A stretch of DNA of 64,000 nucleotides from Cricetomys ansorgei (Eukaryota; Chordata; Mammalia; Rodentia; Nesomyidae): the NCBI GenBank assembly GCA_026225945.1, contig JAMJFZ010000818.1, positions 804,501-868,500 on the forward strand. The letters run 5' to 3'. The position numbers and the translations under genes are program-made. Below are positions 9,961-20,292 of the stretch, one piece after another. The first letter of the stretch is position 1; every line of letters starts with the position of its first letter. Under the pieces are notes generated by a model, which saw nothing but the letters and a program-made list of their open reading frames with translations, had not been told where the DNA came from and made no database searches.

Positions 9961-10636
9961 CCTCGCTCGGCTTAGGGGAAGGGCGAAGGCAGGTGTCCCT
10001 GGAGTCAGGCATATTCGTGGACAGCCCTGCCCGCAGTCAGGACCCCGGAGTTGAGAGGACACTTCAGAAAACGGCCGCTAGGCGGCGCCCGGAGTCAAAA
10101 CTAAAGTGTAGATGGGCGGAGGCTTTGCGAAGCCCTGGGTGGGTGGCGTGGTTTCTGATTGCTGCAGGTGAAAGCCATGAACCGTTCCCTTGGGTTTGGA
10201 ATCCTGGACGGCCCCAGTGTGTGTGATACGGGACATGGGGAGTCTGGTTCCGCCCCTGCCTTCATTGGGGTTTTTATTAAGAATTAAAATAAAGCCAAGT
10301 TGCTGCCGTCTCTGTCCCCGGGTCAGGTGAATGCATGAACCCAGGCCTGGGCTTTCTTTGGAATAGATTTACTGGGTAAGTTGTTCTCCCGATTTTACAG
10401 ATGATCACAAAAGCTATCGTTTTCCTTTCAAAAAGAAGAAAATGGTGGTATCAGTTTAGAATCCCAGGTCCAGGCTGTCCACTGGACAGCTGCCTCTCGT
10501 TTCCTCGGATGTAATTTTTTAAGTACTTTCGCCAAATCCAGTAATTTGTTAACCTTTTCTAATTTTTTTATTTTCAGGTGAGCAAATAGAGCATATCTCT
10601 ACAAGAACTACATTGGCTAAAATTCAAAACCCAACC

Positions 10637-10772
10637 CCTTTAATTAATCCCAACACTCGGGAGGCAGAAGCAGGCGGATCTTTGTGAGTTAGAGGCCAGC
10701 CTGGTCTACAGAGCAAGTTCCGGGACAGTCAGGGCTACACGAAGTAACCCTGTCCCAAAAACAAACAAAAAA
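10637..10772 (+). mobile_element. B1 SINE
   Basis: ATCCCAACACTCGGGAGGC, GAGGCCAGCCTGGTCTACA and an A-rich tail with AAACAAACAAAAAA show a nearly complete B1. The first bases of the head are worn. Confidence 0.9.
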
Positions 10773-10899
10773 GCTAAGAAAGCAGAGTTTCTCCTTGTGT
10801 TAATTTGCGTAGTCATGCGCCCCACCACCCAACCCCAAGAAGAGGGGACGCAGTGTTTCAGTTTTTGTTTTCTTTCTGGTTTTTTTTTTAAGTGTTTCA

Positions 10900-11120
10900 A
10901 AAGTGGCTCAAGACTGTAATCCTGGCTACTCAAGAAGCTTTGGCAGGAGGACAGAAAGATAAAGGCCCACCCGGATTTCAAGTGAGTTCAAGGCCAGCCG
11001 GCTTAGTGAGACCATGTCTGAAAACAAAAATATAAAAGAGGGGTGTGGGTGCAGTTGGGTGAGAGCACTTGCCTGGCATGCTGGGGACCTTAGCTTCAGT
11101 TCCTAACAGGGGAGGCGGGA
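10900..11120 (+). mobile_element. Composite B1-ID SINE (B4/B1-dID-like)
   Basis: A diverged B1-like monomer (TGTAATCCTGGCTACTCAAG through GAGACCATGTCTGAAAAC) is followed directly by an ID-like tRNA-derived part (GTGAGAGCACTTGCCTGGCATGC). The order B1 then ID fits the known composite families. Confidence 0.7.
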
Positions 11121-11537
11121 GGGTGTGTCCACAATAACCCTATGCAGTTAAATCAGCACAAAAAAGGCAAGGAGCACAGAGCTGAGCAGATGTGGAAGGC
11201 AGGGTGGAACCCAGTACAGTACTCTTGATTCGCGCATCCTTTGAGACCAAATTTATTTCCAAATTGGCCCCCAGAGAGACTTCTAAAAATGAGAACATTC
11301 GTTCTCAGTCTTATTTATTTTGACATTTCCTATTTACTACCTTGTTTTAATTAAATCTTGGCTCTCTTTGTAAGGGATAGTTCCTCTGTGTGAAATGCAA
11401 GAATTCCCAGAATGCATTGCTGGAATGACTTTCCCAGAAGTTCAGGGACCTCCTGAAACCTCTCAACAAGAGGAGTCCTTCAAGCTCAGCCTCAGAGGTT
11501 TTCAGAGCTGTCTCTCCTCCAAAGGATGATGTCAACT

Positions 11538-11632
11538 CCTCCCACCTTCCCTCTCCTTCTCCCTCCCTCCCCCTCTCTCCCTCCCTCCCCCTCTCTCTCC
11601 CTCTCTCTCTCTCTCTCTCCCTCTCTCTCTCT
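11538..11632 (+). repeat. (CCCT)n/(CT)n simple repeat
   Basis: About 95 bases are almost pure pyrimidine on the plus strand, grading from CCCT to CT units. Confidence 0.95.
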
Positions 11633-12041
11633 GTTGTTGATGATGTTGGATCACATGTAAACTATTTATAATTCATGACACTGTGGGACTTGCACGCCCA
11701 TCTGTAATGCTATTCACAAAGCAGAAAAATTAAGGACGTTTTGAAATCAGAATCCGTTGATACAATGAGTCAAAAAGCAGTTGGGTTTGTTACTGAATAG
11801 TTACAAGAAGCTGGGCCCTTTTTTTGTAATCTTGCTTGTGTTTAACTTGTATTTCTGTCTCCTTGATTGCCAACAGCCGGCGGCAACAGTCATGTGTTTC
11901 TGTTTTATATGTAATACAGAGACACGGACAGCTGAGTGATGACACTTTACCCCTGGTCGTCCATGGGGACTGCAGAGCTGACCCAGTGAGCAGTTTACTA
12001 AGTGCTCTTCAGTGAAGAGAGAAACTGCTAAAAATCTATCA

Positions 12042-12237
12042 TGACTGGCTGGAGAGGTGACTTGCCGGATAAGAACCCTAATGACTCCTTCAGAGGACCT
12101 GGGTTCGATTCCCAGCACCCACATGGCATCTCACAACTGTTCCCCAGTTCAATGAGATCTGACACCCTCACACACACACACTTGTAAGGAAAAGACCAAT
12201 GCACAGAAAGTAAAAATAAATTGTGTTTTTAAAAAAA
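12042..12237 (+). mobile_element. B2 SINE
   Basis: GGCTGGAGAGGTGACTTG, GGGTTCGATTCCCAGCACCC and ACACCCTCACACACACACA run in order into an AAAAATAAATTG tail. The copy is close to full length. Confidence 0.92.
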
Positions 12238-12289
12238 TTCCCTCATGACTTTAGGCTTAGCCAACTTTTATCATTACCCATAAACGTCG

Positions 12290-12598
12290 CAGAAGTTTAT
12301 TTTTAGTTATGTTTAAAATGGTTGTTCTGTGCACTGTTGGGGGAAGGGCTGCCTAGGCCTTGGCGTTTTGTATTATCTGTAGGTGTTGGCTTTTGTAAAA
12401 GGTGTTTGATTCCTCGTGATCTGCACGTGCTAGCAATAGAACACCGAGGAGCTTAGGAATCAATTAAAAAAAAAAACCAAAAACAAAAAAAACCCTGAGA
12501 TGAGACGCTCAGGCTTCCATTGTTCAATATGGCGCTTGCCATGACAGGTGATTCTTTCTGCTGAGGTTTGGCAGGGTTTACACCTATAAAAATGCCTC
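12290..12598 (+). repeat. Inverted repeat arm 2 (about 300-bp interspersed repeat)
   Basis: It is the plus-strand partner of 7889-8176, beginning GCAGAAGTTTATTTTTAG and ending near CACCTATAAAAATGCC. An A-rich insertion at about 12463-12491 lengthens this copy. Confidence 0.75.
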
Positions 12599-12885
12599 CT
12601 TGTCTTCTGTGCCAAGCCACCCAGTAGCCTAACTGTTACACATAAAACCTAAGTTTCCTTCAAAATCAAGTTTCACCATCTAAGGTCCCCCTTTCAAACA
12701 CGGTATTAATTCAGACTACTCAGGAAACATCCACCTCAGACGGAGATGGAAAACCCAAACCCTGCTGCCCTGTGTGCACTTCCCAGGCAGCCTGTGTTCA
12801 CACCATCCAGATTTTAAGAGTAGCTGGAGATAGATTGAAATGAAGTTTGATTTGCAAACAAACAATGTTTAGGATGCAAATTTTG

Positions 12886-12960
12886 GGCTGGGGGATATAG
12901 CTCAGGGGTAAAAAGAGCAGTTTTTTTCTGACATGTTTGAGTCTCTTGGTTCATTCTCCA
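12886..12960 (+). mobile_element. ID-type SINE
   Basis: GGGCTGGGGGATATAGCTCA is the ID head (A box). The B box is diverged. A GA-rich tract takes the place of the tail. Confidence 0.75.
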
Positions 12961-12969
12961 GTACATTAA

Positions 12970-13027
12970 GAGAAAGAAAGAAAAAGAAAGGAAAAGAAAG
13001 AAAGAAAGGAAGGAAGGAAGAAAAGGA
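12970..13027 (+). repeat. (GAAA)n/(GGAA)n simple repeat
   Basis: This purine-only tract of GAAA and GGAA units probably grew from the A-rich tail of the adjoining ID element. Confidence 0.9.
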
Positions 13028-13140
13028 GGCCAGAGGCAGATGCAATTGGATCTCTGAGTTCAAAGTCAGCCTGTCCATACAGAGTTCTAGACCAGCCTGG
13101 GCTACACAGTGAGACCCAATGTCAGATAAGTAAATAAATA
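13028..13140 (+). mobile_element. B1 3' fragment
   Basis: TCTGAGTTCAAAGTCAGCCTG, GACCAGCCTGGGCTACACAG and GAGACCCAATGTCAGATAAG are B1-like. The 5' end is missing. Confidence 0.75.
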
Positions 13141-13539
13141 AACAGCAAAAAAGTTTGCAGTAGAGCGTCTATATTAATAACTAAGGTATGTCTCCATCTC
13201 ACAGGGCTTAGGGTGAAAACGTCTTCCTGCAGAAAGCTGTGCTTATACCACTGACTGAAACAACCACCATTTCCACAAAAGTATGAGACGGATCCTAGTG
13301 CACTTTAACCCCTGGCAAGCACTACGTTTCAGCGTGGCTCAGGATGGATCTAAGTTATTACGGTTTACACTTGGGGTCAAAGCTCAGTGTCCTTCCGCCT
13401 TTGGTTTATCAAAGCTCGTGACCCTGAAAGGGGTTCAGTTTAATATGCTCGCTGGAACCCCGACAAAGCTAACGAGGTCTCCCTACCCAACTCCTTGTCC
13501 AACCGTGCTAATCAAAACTCACAAAATGAGTTTTTTTTC

Positions 13540-13652
13540 ACCTATGTTTTGGCTTTTGAGACAGGTCTAGCTACCTAGTCCAGGCTGGGCTCAAACTTGG
13601 GGCGATCTTCCTGGCCCTGCCAGGAGTATTGGTGTTCACATCACATCCGACC
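13540..13652 (-). mobile_element. Old B1-type SINE
   Basis: On the plus strand it reads GGCTTTTGAGACAGGTCTAG and GTCCAGGCTGGGCTCAAAC, the reverse of a B1 tail and body. It is strongly diverged. Confidence 0.7.
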
Positions 13653-13737
13653 ACAATGAGTGGAAAGGCTTGGCTTTTCAAACTGTGCCCAGACCGCGCG
13701 AGGCACTCAGCTGTGTAGAGTACTCTAGTCTGCAGAT

Positions 13738-13822
13738 TCTCTGTCTCTCTCTGTCTCTCAATCTCTCTCTCTCTGTCTCTCTCACAATCTGTCTCGCTCT
13801 GTCTCTCTCACAATCTGTCTCG

Positions 13823-13885
<63 letters not shown>
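13738..13885 (+). repeat. (CT)n microsatellite
   Basis: About 150 bases of CT, with CTGT/CACAATCTGTCTCG interruptions on the left and a nearly pure CT run from about 13826 to 13885. It lies about 0.3 kb before the CpG island of the right-hand gene. Confidence 0.95.
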
Positions 13886-13887
<2 letters not shown>

Positions 13888-14159
13888 GCAGTAAACTGAC
13901 GCCCACTGAATACAAGGCAGCGAAACGCGACTCCCCTGTCGGAGAGCTAGGAAATATTTACAGGCCTTAAGGAGGAAAGCTCGTCTTAGGGTGACACAAG
14001 TAGGAGCTGCGAAAGGTCCAGCGAGAGACCAGTCGGCCCCCCATGCTCTCCCACGGTGGTCCCCCAAGAAAAGCCAAGACGTGGGGCAAGAGCGCCGCGA
14101 ACTTTGACCCCTGCTCAACACAAACAAGCCTAACCGCACCCCAAGAGGGCCACGGGTCA

Positions 14160-15110
14160 CCCAAGTTGAAATAGCTTCCGCGTTTTGGGAGAGCCCCGCC
14201 CACTGGACACGCCCACAGCCAGCTCCACCAATCCCTTGGACTCATCGACCGCTCGGCTTCCCAGGCTAGGCAAATCGAACGCCTAAATGCGCCCGGAGCC
14301 CCGAAGCCGGCGATCAGGGGAGGTCAGTAGAGAGCCTATCAGAGCGCGCCTGAGGGCGGAGTCGAGGGCGGGGCCGAATTGGGGGCGGGGCGCGCTCCGC
14401 GCAGTCGGGTGCGATTGGCCACCCCTGGCCGAGCCGCACCTCGGACAGCAGCCGGGGCGGCAGCGAGGGTCCTGCGTGGAAAGTGGGGCGCGACGCGGGC
14501 TCGCGGGCGGAGGCAGTGCGTGGGGACCCAGCGCGCGAGGACCAGGCACGAGAGCGGCTCGGGGCTCGAGTGAGAGGAGGCGGCGGCGCCGGGGCCGCGG
14601 TGACAGCTCCGAGGTGAGAGCGCGGGCGCCGGAGTGACAGCCCGGGTCCCGGCGCGGGGACCGGCGCGCGGCCGTGAGCATCCCGGAGCGGAGTTGCTGG
14701 CGGGAGCCGAGGAGGACCGGGAGGGGAGTGAGGGGGGACCTCGAGAGGGACCGCGGGCGAGCGAGGGGACCCCACGACGGGATGGGGGACAACAGGATGA
14801 GGAGGGCACCGAGAGACACCGCGGGCGAGCGAGTGGGCAAGGGGACCCGAAGACGGGACGGGGCAGTGGGATACACGAGGCGACTTGGAGAGGGAGCTGG
14901 ACAGGGACCCGGGGCAGGGGGTCGAGCGAGAGGACCACGGGAGGACTGCGACAGTGGGATGGACCAGGAGATCCGCCCCAGGCGGGCCAGGTGGAGGAGC
15001 GGACGGACCCGGAGAGGGACCGGGGCTGCAGACTGAGCGAGTAGCCTCTCGAGAACCCTGGCAGCGGAAAGAAGGACGCGGACCCGGGAGGGACCGACAC
15101 AGAGAATAAG
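14160..15110. promoter_or_regulatory. CpG island, probable Taok3 promoter
   Basis: This is the densest CpG region in the window. It includes GGGGGCGGGGCGCGC GC boxes at about 14379-14393, a CACCAATCC CCAAT motif near 14227 and an inverted CCAAT (GCGATTGGCC) near 14410. There is no TATA box. Assignment to Taok3 rests on the conserved head-to-head SUDS3/TAOK3 order in human and mouse, not on coding sequence. Confidence 0.8.
14420..14613 (+). other. Taok3: Candidate noncoding first exon of Taok3
   Basis: Downstream of the inverted CCAAT box and GC boxes, the first strong plus-strand donor is CCGAG|GTGAGAG, with the exon ending at 14613. Taok3 (a STE20-family TAO kinase acting in stress MAPK signalling) is known to begin with noncoding exon(s), so absence of its start codon here is expected. 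The 5' end given is approximate. Another gene or a noncoding RNA starting here is possible. Confidence 0.45.
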
Positions 15111-16445
15111 CAAAGGAGACCTCGGGGGAGGCTAGGGCAGTGGTTCTGTAAACCGGGCCATCGTATGGGATGTGAAGAGGACCTCCAGGAGGCTTAGGAC
15201 AGCTGGGTGACAGGAGAGGTCCCCAACAGGAGCCGAGACCGACCGGCGTGGGCTGAGGGACCCAGAGCAGGGCCAGCACCCGGAGTCCGAGGAGAGCTGG
15301 TGAGCGGGGGACCAGAGAAGAGCTTTGCGAAAGAGCGGACGTGTGGATTTCCGACCTGGCAGCCTGGGTCCCGGTGGGGTCGGACACTGATGTTCCACCT
15401 CTAAGAACCCGAGGTCTCCCTGAAGATTGCTTTCCCGGACGCTGGAAGGGGGATCCTGTGATGGACCCGGGAATGAAAGACTGTGGCAGGAGGACGGTTT
15501 GTAGCGACTAGACTAGCACCTCTTAAACCGAAGGCTAGCTTCTCCTCTCTTTCCTCAAGTTTGAGCTGGGGAATTCCTTGATAACAAATCTAGGGGGTAA
15601 CTAGAGGGGCTTGCTTCCATTCACCCCACCCCAAGAACTTGGAGGAAGAGATATTTTGGAAGATCTTTGCTTTGGATTAATTAGGATGTTGACTTTAATA
15701 CTGGAGCATCGTGGTTTTTGTTTTGATTCTAGTTTTTCATTTTCTCTCCACAAGGAGTTAAGAGACTTTTTCCCACTTGGCAGTCTGTCCCTGTCAGTGT
15801 TTACAATGCAGATTTGAGAGGACTGGAGCAGGTTTGTAGTGGAGGCTGTTTAACTTTGATGTGTCAGACACAGTTGGAAGGTCACACTCAATTTTTCAAA
15901 ACAGTTACTGGGGGCAATAAATGAATGGCACTTTCTAGGCAAGCTAAGGAGCCAGATATGCATATTCAAAGCAGACACGGAAGGTCTCTCTCAGGGCTGG
16001 GACAAAGAGCTGAAGCAATGGGAGATGGCAGGTGCTGGATAGCCTTCTCCTCTGATGGATCTGAGTCATGTCCCCAGTGCCAGGATATACTGACATAGCC
16101 CTAACCACCTTCTGGATTCCCTCCAATGCACTTTATTTGGTCATCAACTTGTGATGTGATGATTTTAAGGAATCATAATGGATTTTTTTCTTCAGTTATT
16201 TTTTGGGTTAGCTAGCATTGCAAAGCTATTAGCCTCCATTGTGGCATATATATATATTCAATTTTAATCTCCTTTTTCTCTATTTCTGACATTGCTTCTC
16301 TTTGTCACTGTTTTATTATTATTGTATTTTAGAAACTTAGAAAATGATAGTTTCAGAAATAATGGAGAATGTGACTACTATTCCATTTCTGGTATTTAGC
16401 TGTCTCCTCTGGGTCAGGTTTAGAATGTGTGATGTTAGAAATCCT
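15111..16445. other. Repeat-poor block downstream of the island
   Basis: The block is GC-rich and CpG-containing to about 15,400, then AT-rich. A short TA run occurs at 16246-16257. No repeat or exon is recognised. Confidence 0.6.
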
Positions 16446-16570
16446 TTCACTGGGCATGATGGCAGGACTCAGGATGCTGAGACAAGATAATTTTGAGTTG
16501 GAGGTCAGCCTGGGCTACATATCCAAGGAGTACCAAGCCATCCTGGACTCTGAGACCCGCATCTCAAGAG
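16446..16570 (+). mobile_element. Old B1-type SINE
   Basis: ACTGGGCATGATGGCAGGAC and GGAGGTCAGCCTGGGCTACA are B1-like, but much of the body is diverged (PB1-like). Confidence 0.7.
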
Positions 16571-16699
16571 TCCAAAGAAATTTTTTGCTTGTGTATTACA
16601 TGCATTTTTTTTGTTGTTGTTGTTAGTATTATTATTATTATTATTGGCTCCGAAAACAACAACAAAAGTAGAGACTTGACTAGAGCTACTGTTGATTTG

Positions 16700-16785
16700 T
16701 TTAGGTGCCGAGGATCAAACCCAGGGCCTTGGGAATGTGAGGCAAGTGCTCTTCCCACTGAGCCACACTGCCAGGCTCCATGCCA
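16700..16785 (-). mobile_element. ID-type SINE
   Basis: On the plus strand, GAGGATCAAACCCAGGGCCTT followed by GGCAAGTGCTCTTCCCACTG and AGCCACACTGCC is the reverse of an ID body and head. Confidence 0.8.
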
Positions 16786-17057
16786 TCTCAGTCCAAGACT
16801 GATCTCTGAAATGGTTTTCAGCAGGGCGATAGTAAGTAAAGGCTTGTTTCATCACAGCAGTTCTGATGCCGTGAGCGTGGCGCCAGGCGAAAACTGCACC
16901 TGGGTTTTCCTAGAAATTCTCCCCCCGAGAGACACAAGTGGGGCTGAGGACAGGACCAGCAGCAGCACGGATTTTCTCAGAATCCAAGGAAGAAGTACAG
17001 TTGGGGGAGCTAAGTCCTGTGTCTATTTAGAAAGTTGTGTGTTCACCACCCGGGAGG

Positions 17058-17075
17058 GGCATCAGGGGGCGCTTG
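17058..17075 (+). promoter_or_regulatory. CTCF-like core
   Basis: GGCATCAGGGGGCGCTTG has a perfect AGGGGGCGCT core but two mismatches in the CCAS part. It is not in a recognisable SINE. Confidence 0.35.
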
Positions 17076-17257
17076 AGGTGATCTGAGTGGGAAGCCCCGC
17101 CCCATTCCTTCCAGCAAGTCTGAGACGTGACTGAGTGAGTACGCATGTTTTCTCACTATCTCATTAGCTCACTTCTGACTGGTGCAAACGGTCATTTCTG
17201 AAGACAGAACAATAAATGTATTTCCTTGTGTGCAAAGAAAATGTCCTGCCCCTCTCC

Positions 17258-17286
17258 TGAGTCATCACCTAGGCAACCATGGCAAC
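17258..17286 (+). promoter_or_regulatory. AP-1 site beside an RFX-type X-box
   Basis: TGAGTCA at 17258-17264 is a perfect AP-1 site. GCAACCATGGCAAC at 17273-17286 fits the RFX consensus GTNRCC-N-RGYAAC with one mismatch, counting a 2-base spacer. Confidence 0.4.
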
Positions 17287-17852
17287 GACTTTACGATATG
17301 GTGTTGACCCAAGGATACTGGAGTAGAATTCTTAGTGATAAGAGGAGCCCATCACTTGCTTCCCCAGGGAGGGGGTGCGAGAGGGCAGGAATTCGTGTGA
17401 GATCTTCACACCTCTGTTCCTTTCCAAGGCGTGTTTCCTGTTTAAAACATATGACAACAAGAAGAGATTCAGATGAGCACTTGTATGATCTCCACCTGTT
17501 CTTAGTCCTGGGCTAGCCAGAGCCCAGGAAACCTAATAACACACTTTACACTTTCCTTACTGCCGGCGTCCTGCACAGTCGATCCATTGTCCTCTCAGAG
17601 GCTGCCGAGATATCTAGCGGGGCTTAGCAGGCGAGCCAACCTGAACAAGCTTCCTTGCTTGCCAACATTCATAAACACACACGGGTCTTCGGTAGAGAGG
17701 GGTGTAGGAGTGGAGCTGCTGCTGGAGAGCTGATGCAGGAGAATCACAAAGTCTTACTCTGCACGCATTTTCCATCCAGGGTTACCTACGGATGCATCTT
17801 TCCTTCATAATTTTCTCCCAGTTTTATTTTCTTCCTTCTCTCCCAAAAAGAA

Positions 17853-18130
17853 CACAGAGAGATGCACACATAAAAGAACACATATATACACACAGACACA
17901 CATAGACAAACATACAGACATATACACACACAGAGACATACACTGACACACATAAACAGACACACACACACATATACACGTACACATACAGCACACACAC
18001 ACACCCATAAACAGACAGACACAGACACACACATACACACACATAAACAGACACACACACATATACATACAGCACACACATATACATACAACACACACAC
18101 ACACAAACAGACAGACACACATACACATTT
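17853..18130 (+). repeat. CA-rich complex microsatellite
   Basis: About 280 bases of CA with ACAGACAC, CATATACA and ATAAACAGAC units that recur irregularly. Open frames across it in several frames are artefacts of the repeat. Confidence 0.95.
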
Positions 18131-18555
18131 CAGGACCTCCTGAGAAAACATCTTTCAATCTTTCATCTTCAGGAAGAGAATTCCTATCGCTCACAGTAGA
18201 TAGTTTATGAGTTTTTATTTGGGGGGGTGTATTTTAGCCTGGATGACTTAACTTGTGGCGGGCTAGCCTCGTCACCCATTTAATTGGCTGCTTTACTTTT
18301 TGTGAGGATGTGTTTAGTTCCTAGCCAGTGAAACATTCTGTGCGTGAGTCCATCATCAGGGGTCCTGCCATTTTACCTCTGGCCTCCACAAAGAAAGTGA
18401 AATTGAATCCACCTCAGAGCTTTGTTTTAATATTGTAGTTAATGGATGAAATATTCACTGGAAGAGTTCAACACCACTTTCTTCCACTATTTTGAGGGAA
18501 ACCGTTTATTCCCAGATTAAACTGAGAATATACTCATTTATAGATATACTCGTTT
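18131..18555. other. No recognised feature
   Basis: The block is AT-rich, with no repeat, motif cluster or exon seen. Confidence 0.6.
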
Positions 18556-18559
18556 GCAT

Positions 18560-18740
18560 TACTTATTATATTCATGTATCTATTGTGTGTATGTGTAGGC
18601 TCATGTGCCCCTTGTAGAGGTCAGAGACCAACTGGCAGGAGTTGGTTCTCTCCCTCCACCGTGTGGGCCCCGGGATCGAACTCGGGCCATCAGGCTTGGC
18701 CGCAAACACCTTTACCCACTGAGCCATCGAACCAGCCCTG
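18560..18740 (-). mobile_element. B3 SINE
   Basis: Minus-strand B3: on the plus strand GAGGTCAGAGACCAACTGGC, GTTGGTTCTCTCC, GGGATCGAACTCGGGCCATC and ACCCACTGAGCCATC appear in order. Confidence 0.9.
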
Positions 18741-18784
18741 TGTTTATTTATCTATTGTATAAGCAAGGAGTTTCTTTCTATTTC

Positions 18785-18993
18785 ATTTCATATTATGTGT
18801 GTGGATGTTCTGCTGGAATGCATGTCTGTGCACTGCATGTGTGCCTGGTGCCTGTGGCGGCCAGGAGAGGGCATCAGACCCCCTGAAGTAGAGTTAGAGA
18901 TGGTTGTGAGCCACCATGTAGGTGCTAGGAGCTGAGCCCAGGTTCAGCGAGAGCAGCCAGTGCTCTCAGCCACTCAGCCATCTCCAGCTCTTG
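18785..18993 (-). mobile_element. B2 SINE
   Basis: On the plus strand GCCAGGAGAGGGCATCAGA, GTTGTGAGCCACCATG, GGAGCTGAGCCCAGG and GCCACTCAGCCATCTCCAG read as a reversed B2. Confidence 0.9.
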
Positions 18994-19477
18994 TACTCAT
19001 GTTCACGTACTTCATCTTCTTCCTGTCTGTCACTGGCATATATCCATGGCGAACAAGGGTGATGAACTCAGAGACATCTTGCTTCCCCCCCACAATAGGT
19101 GCTCTAACTAAAGGGGGAAGATTTCTCAAATAAACTAAAAACTTAATTGGTCTTGGCAGGAAAACACACTAAACAGAATCATAGTTCGTGGCCAATTTTC
19201 TGTTGAGAACGTAAGCCTTCTTTAAAATTTTCATCTAATTTTTAATGTTTAGAGTATCTTTTATTTACCCTCTGACCACTTACTTCTTGATTACCTCCAC
19301 CCCAATACACTCTTCCCTTTCTCCCAATGCCCTCCATGACTCCCTCCCACCTTCATGTCTGCCAGTCCCCGACACCACTGTGTGTATGGAATCCACTGAG
19401 TTGGTCGGTCCTGCCTGCTGGGATGCTGGCTGATCTCTGTGACTTCATCTTGTGTAGGTAACCACAGCAGTGCGAGT
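18994..19477. other. No recognised feature
   Basis: The block includes a pyrimidine-rich stretch (19250-19370). I cannot assign it to a repeat family. Confidence 0.55.
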
Positions 19478-19627
19478 TTTTGGTTTTTCGAGACAGGGTT
19501 TCTCTGTTTTAACTCTGGCTATCCTGGTTCTTGCTCTGTAGACCAGGCTGGCCTCGAACTCACAGAGATCGGTCTGCCTCTGCCTCCTGAGTGCTGGGAT
19601 TAAAGGTGTGCACCACCACCACCTGGC
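19478..19627 (-). mobile_element. B1 SINE
   Basis: Complete reversed B1: GGTTTTTCGAGACAGGGTTT, GACCAGGCTGGCCTCGAACT and GCTGGGATTAAAGGTGTGCA. It carries the TTTTAACTCTGG variant related to the TTACAACAGAG subfamily. Confidence 0.95.
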
Positions 19628-19861
19628 TCAGCACTCCATCTTCTTCAGAAGTCGGGAGAGGTGGTGACACAGATGTCCTGTTAGGGCTGAGCTCCGGCCA
19701 GTCACTTGCCCTCAGCACTTTGCCCAGTTGTGGGTTTCTGTGTTAACTGCTGCCCACTGCAGGCAGAAGCCTCTCTGACCGAGTCTATGAGCAGCACCAA
19801 TCATAGGAATAAACATAAAATTTTGGTTTTGAATGTATAAATACACGTTTTATTGTTTTTA

Positions 19862-19936
19862 TTTAGATAATGGGGCTCAAACTCATGGCCTCAAATATAC
19901 TAGGGAAGTACTCTGCCACATAGCTACAGCCCCCTC
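19862..19936 (-). mobile_element. Degenerate ID-type SINE
   Basis: GGGGCTCAAACTCATGGCCT and GTACTCTGCCACATAGCTAC resemble a decayed reversed ID element. Confidence 0.55.
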
Positions 19937-20029
19937 CACAGATATTGTCAGAAACCACATCAACATGGTTCTTAAGTGACCTGGGACAAGGTTTAGTAGT
20001 AGAGACAGAATGTTAAATGGTGCTTTGTG

Positions 20030-20185
20030 GCCGGGCAGTAGTGGCGCACACCTTTAATCCCAGCACTCAGGAGGCAGAGGCAGGTGGATCTCTATGAGTT
20101 CAAAGCCAATCTGGTCTACAGAGTGAGTTCCAGGGCAGCCAGAGTTACAACAGAGACACCCTGTCTCAAAAAAAAAGCAAAAAGG
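20030..20185 (+). mobile_element. B1 SINE, TTACAACAGAG subfamily
   Basis: Full-length B1 from GGCCGGGCAGTAGTGGCGCA to a poly-A tail. It contains AGAGTTACAACAGAGACACC. Confidence 0.97.
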
Positions 20186-20292
20186 ATGAAGAAATGAGTT
20201 AGTGGTCAGCACACAAGTAGGCCATACTTATGTCTCCGTCCTCTTCCTCAATGAGGGCTCTTAGCTCATCAACAGGATGTGAAGAACAGGGT

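Larger units (their letters stand above)
9961..14159. other. Spacer between the two divergent CpG islands
   Basis: The spacer is about 4.2 kb. It holds B1, B1-ID and B2 SINEs, inverted repeat arm 2 (12290-12598), CT- and GA-rich simple repeats, and repeat-poor blocks at 9961-10636, 11171-11537, 11640-12040, 12600-12880 and 13126-13535. No exon is recognisable. Confidence 0.8.
16790..17850. other. Repeat-poor block with motif cluster
   Basis: No repeat is recognised over about 1 kb. It holds a CTCF-like core (17058-17075), an AP-1 site (17258-17264) and an RFX-like X-box (17273-17286). It is a candidate intronic enhancer about 2.5-2.7 kb past the presumed Taok3 start. Confidence 0.45.

Noticed and set aside
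9268..9975. 235-codon plus-strand open frame over Suds3 exon 1
   Set aside because: It is antisense to a recognised exon within a CpG island and encodes an Arg/Pro-rich low-complexity sequence.
14283..15387. Long minus-strand open frame (over 350 codons) across the right CpG island, with others in parallel frames
   Set aside because: High GC suppresses stop codons in several frames at once. The product is a low-complexity Pro/Ser/Arg/Leu sequence with no domain, and the frames overlap on both strands.
17786..18194. Several Cys/Val-rich open frames on the minus strand
   Set aside because: They are translations of a CA-rich microsatellite in each frame.
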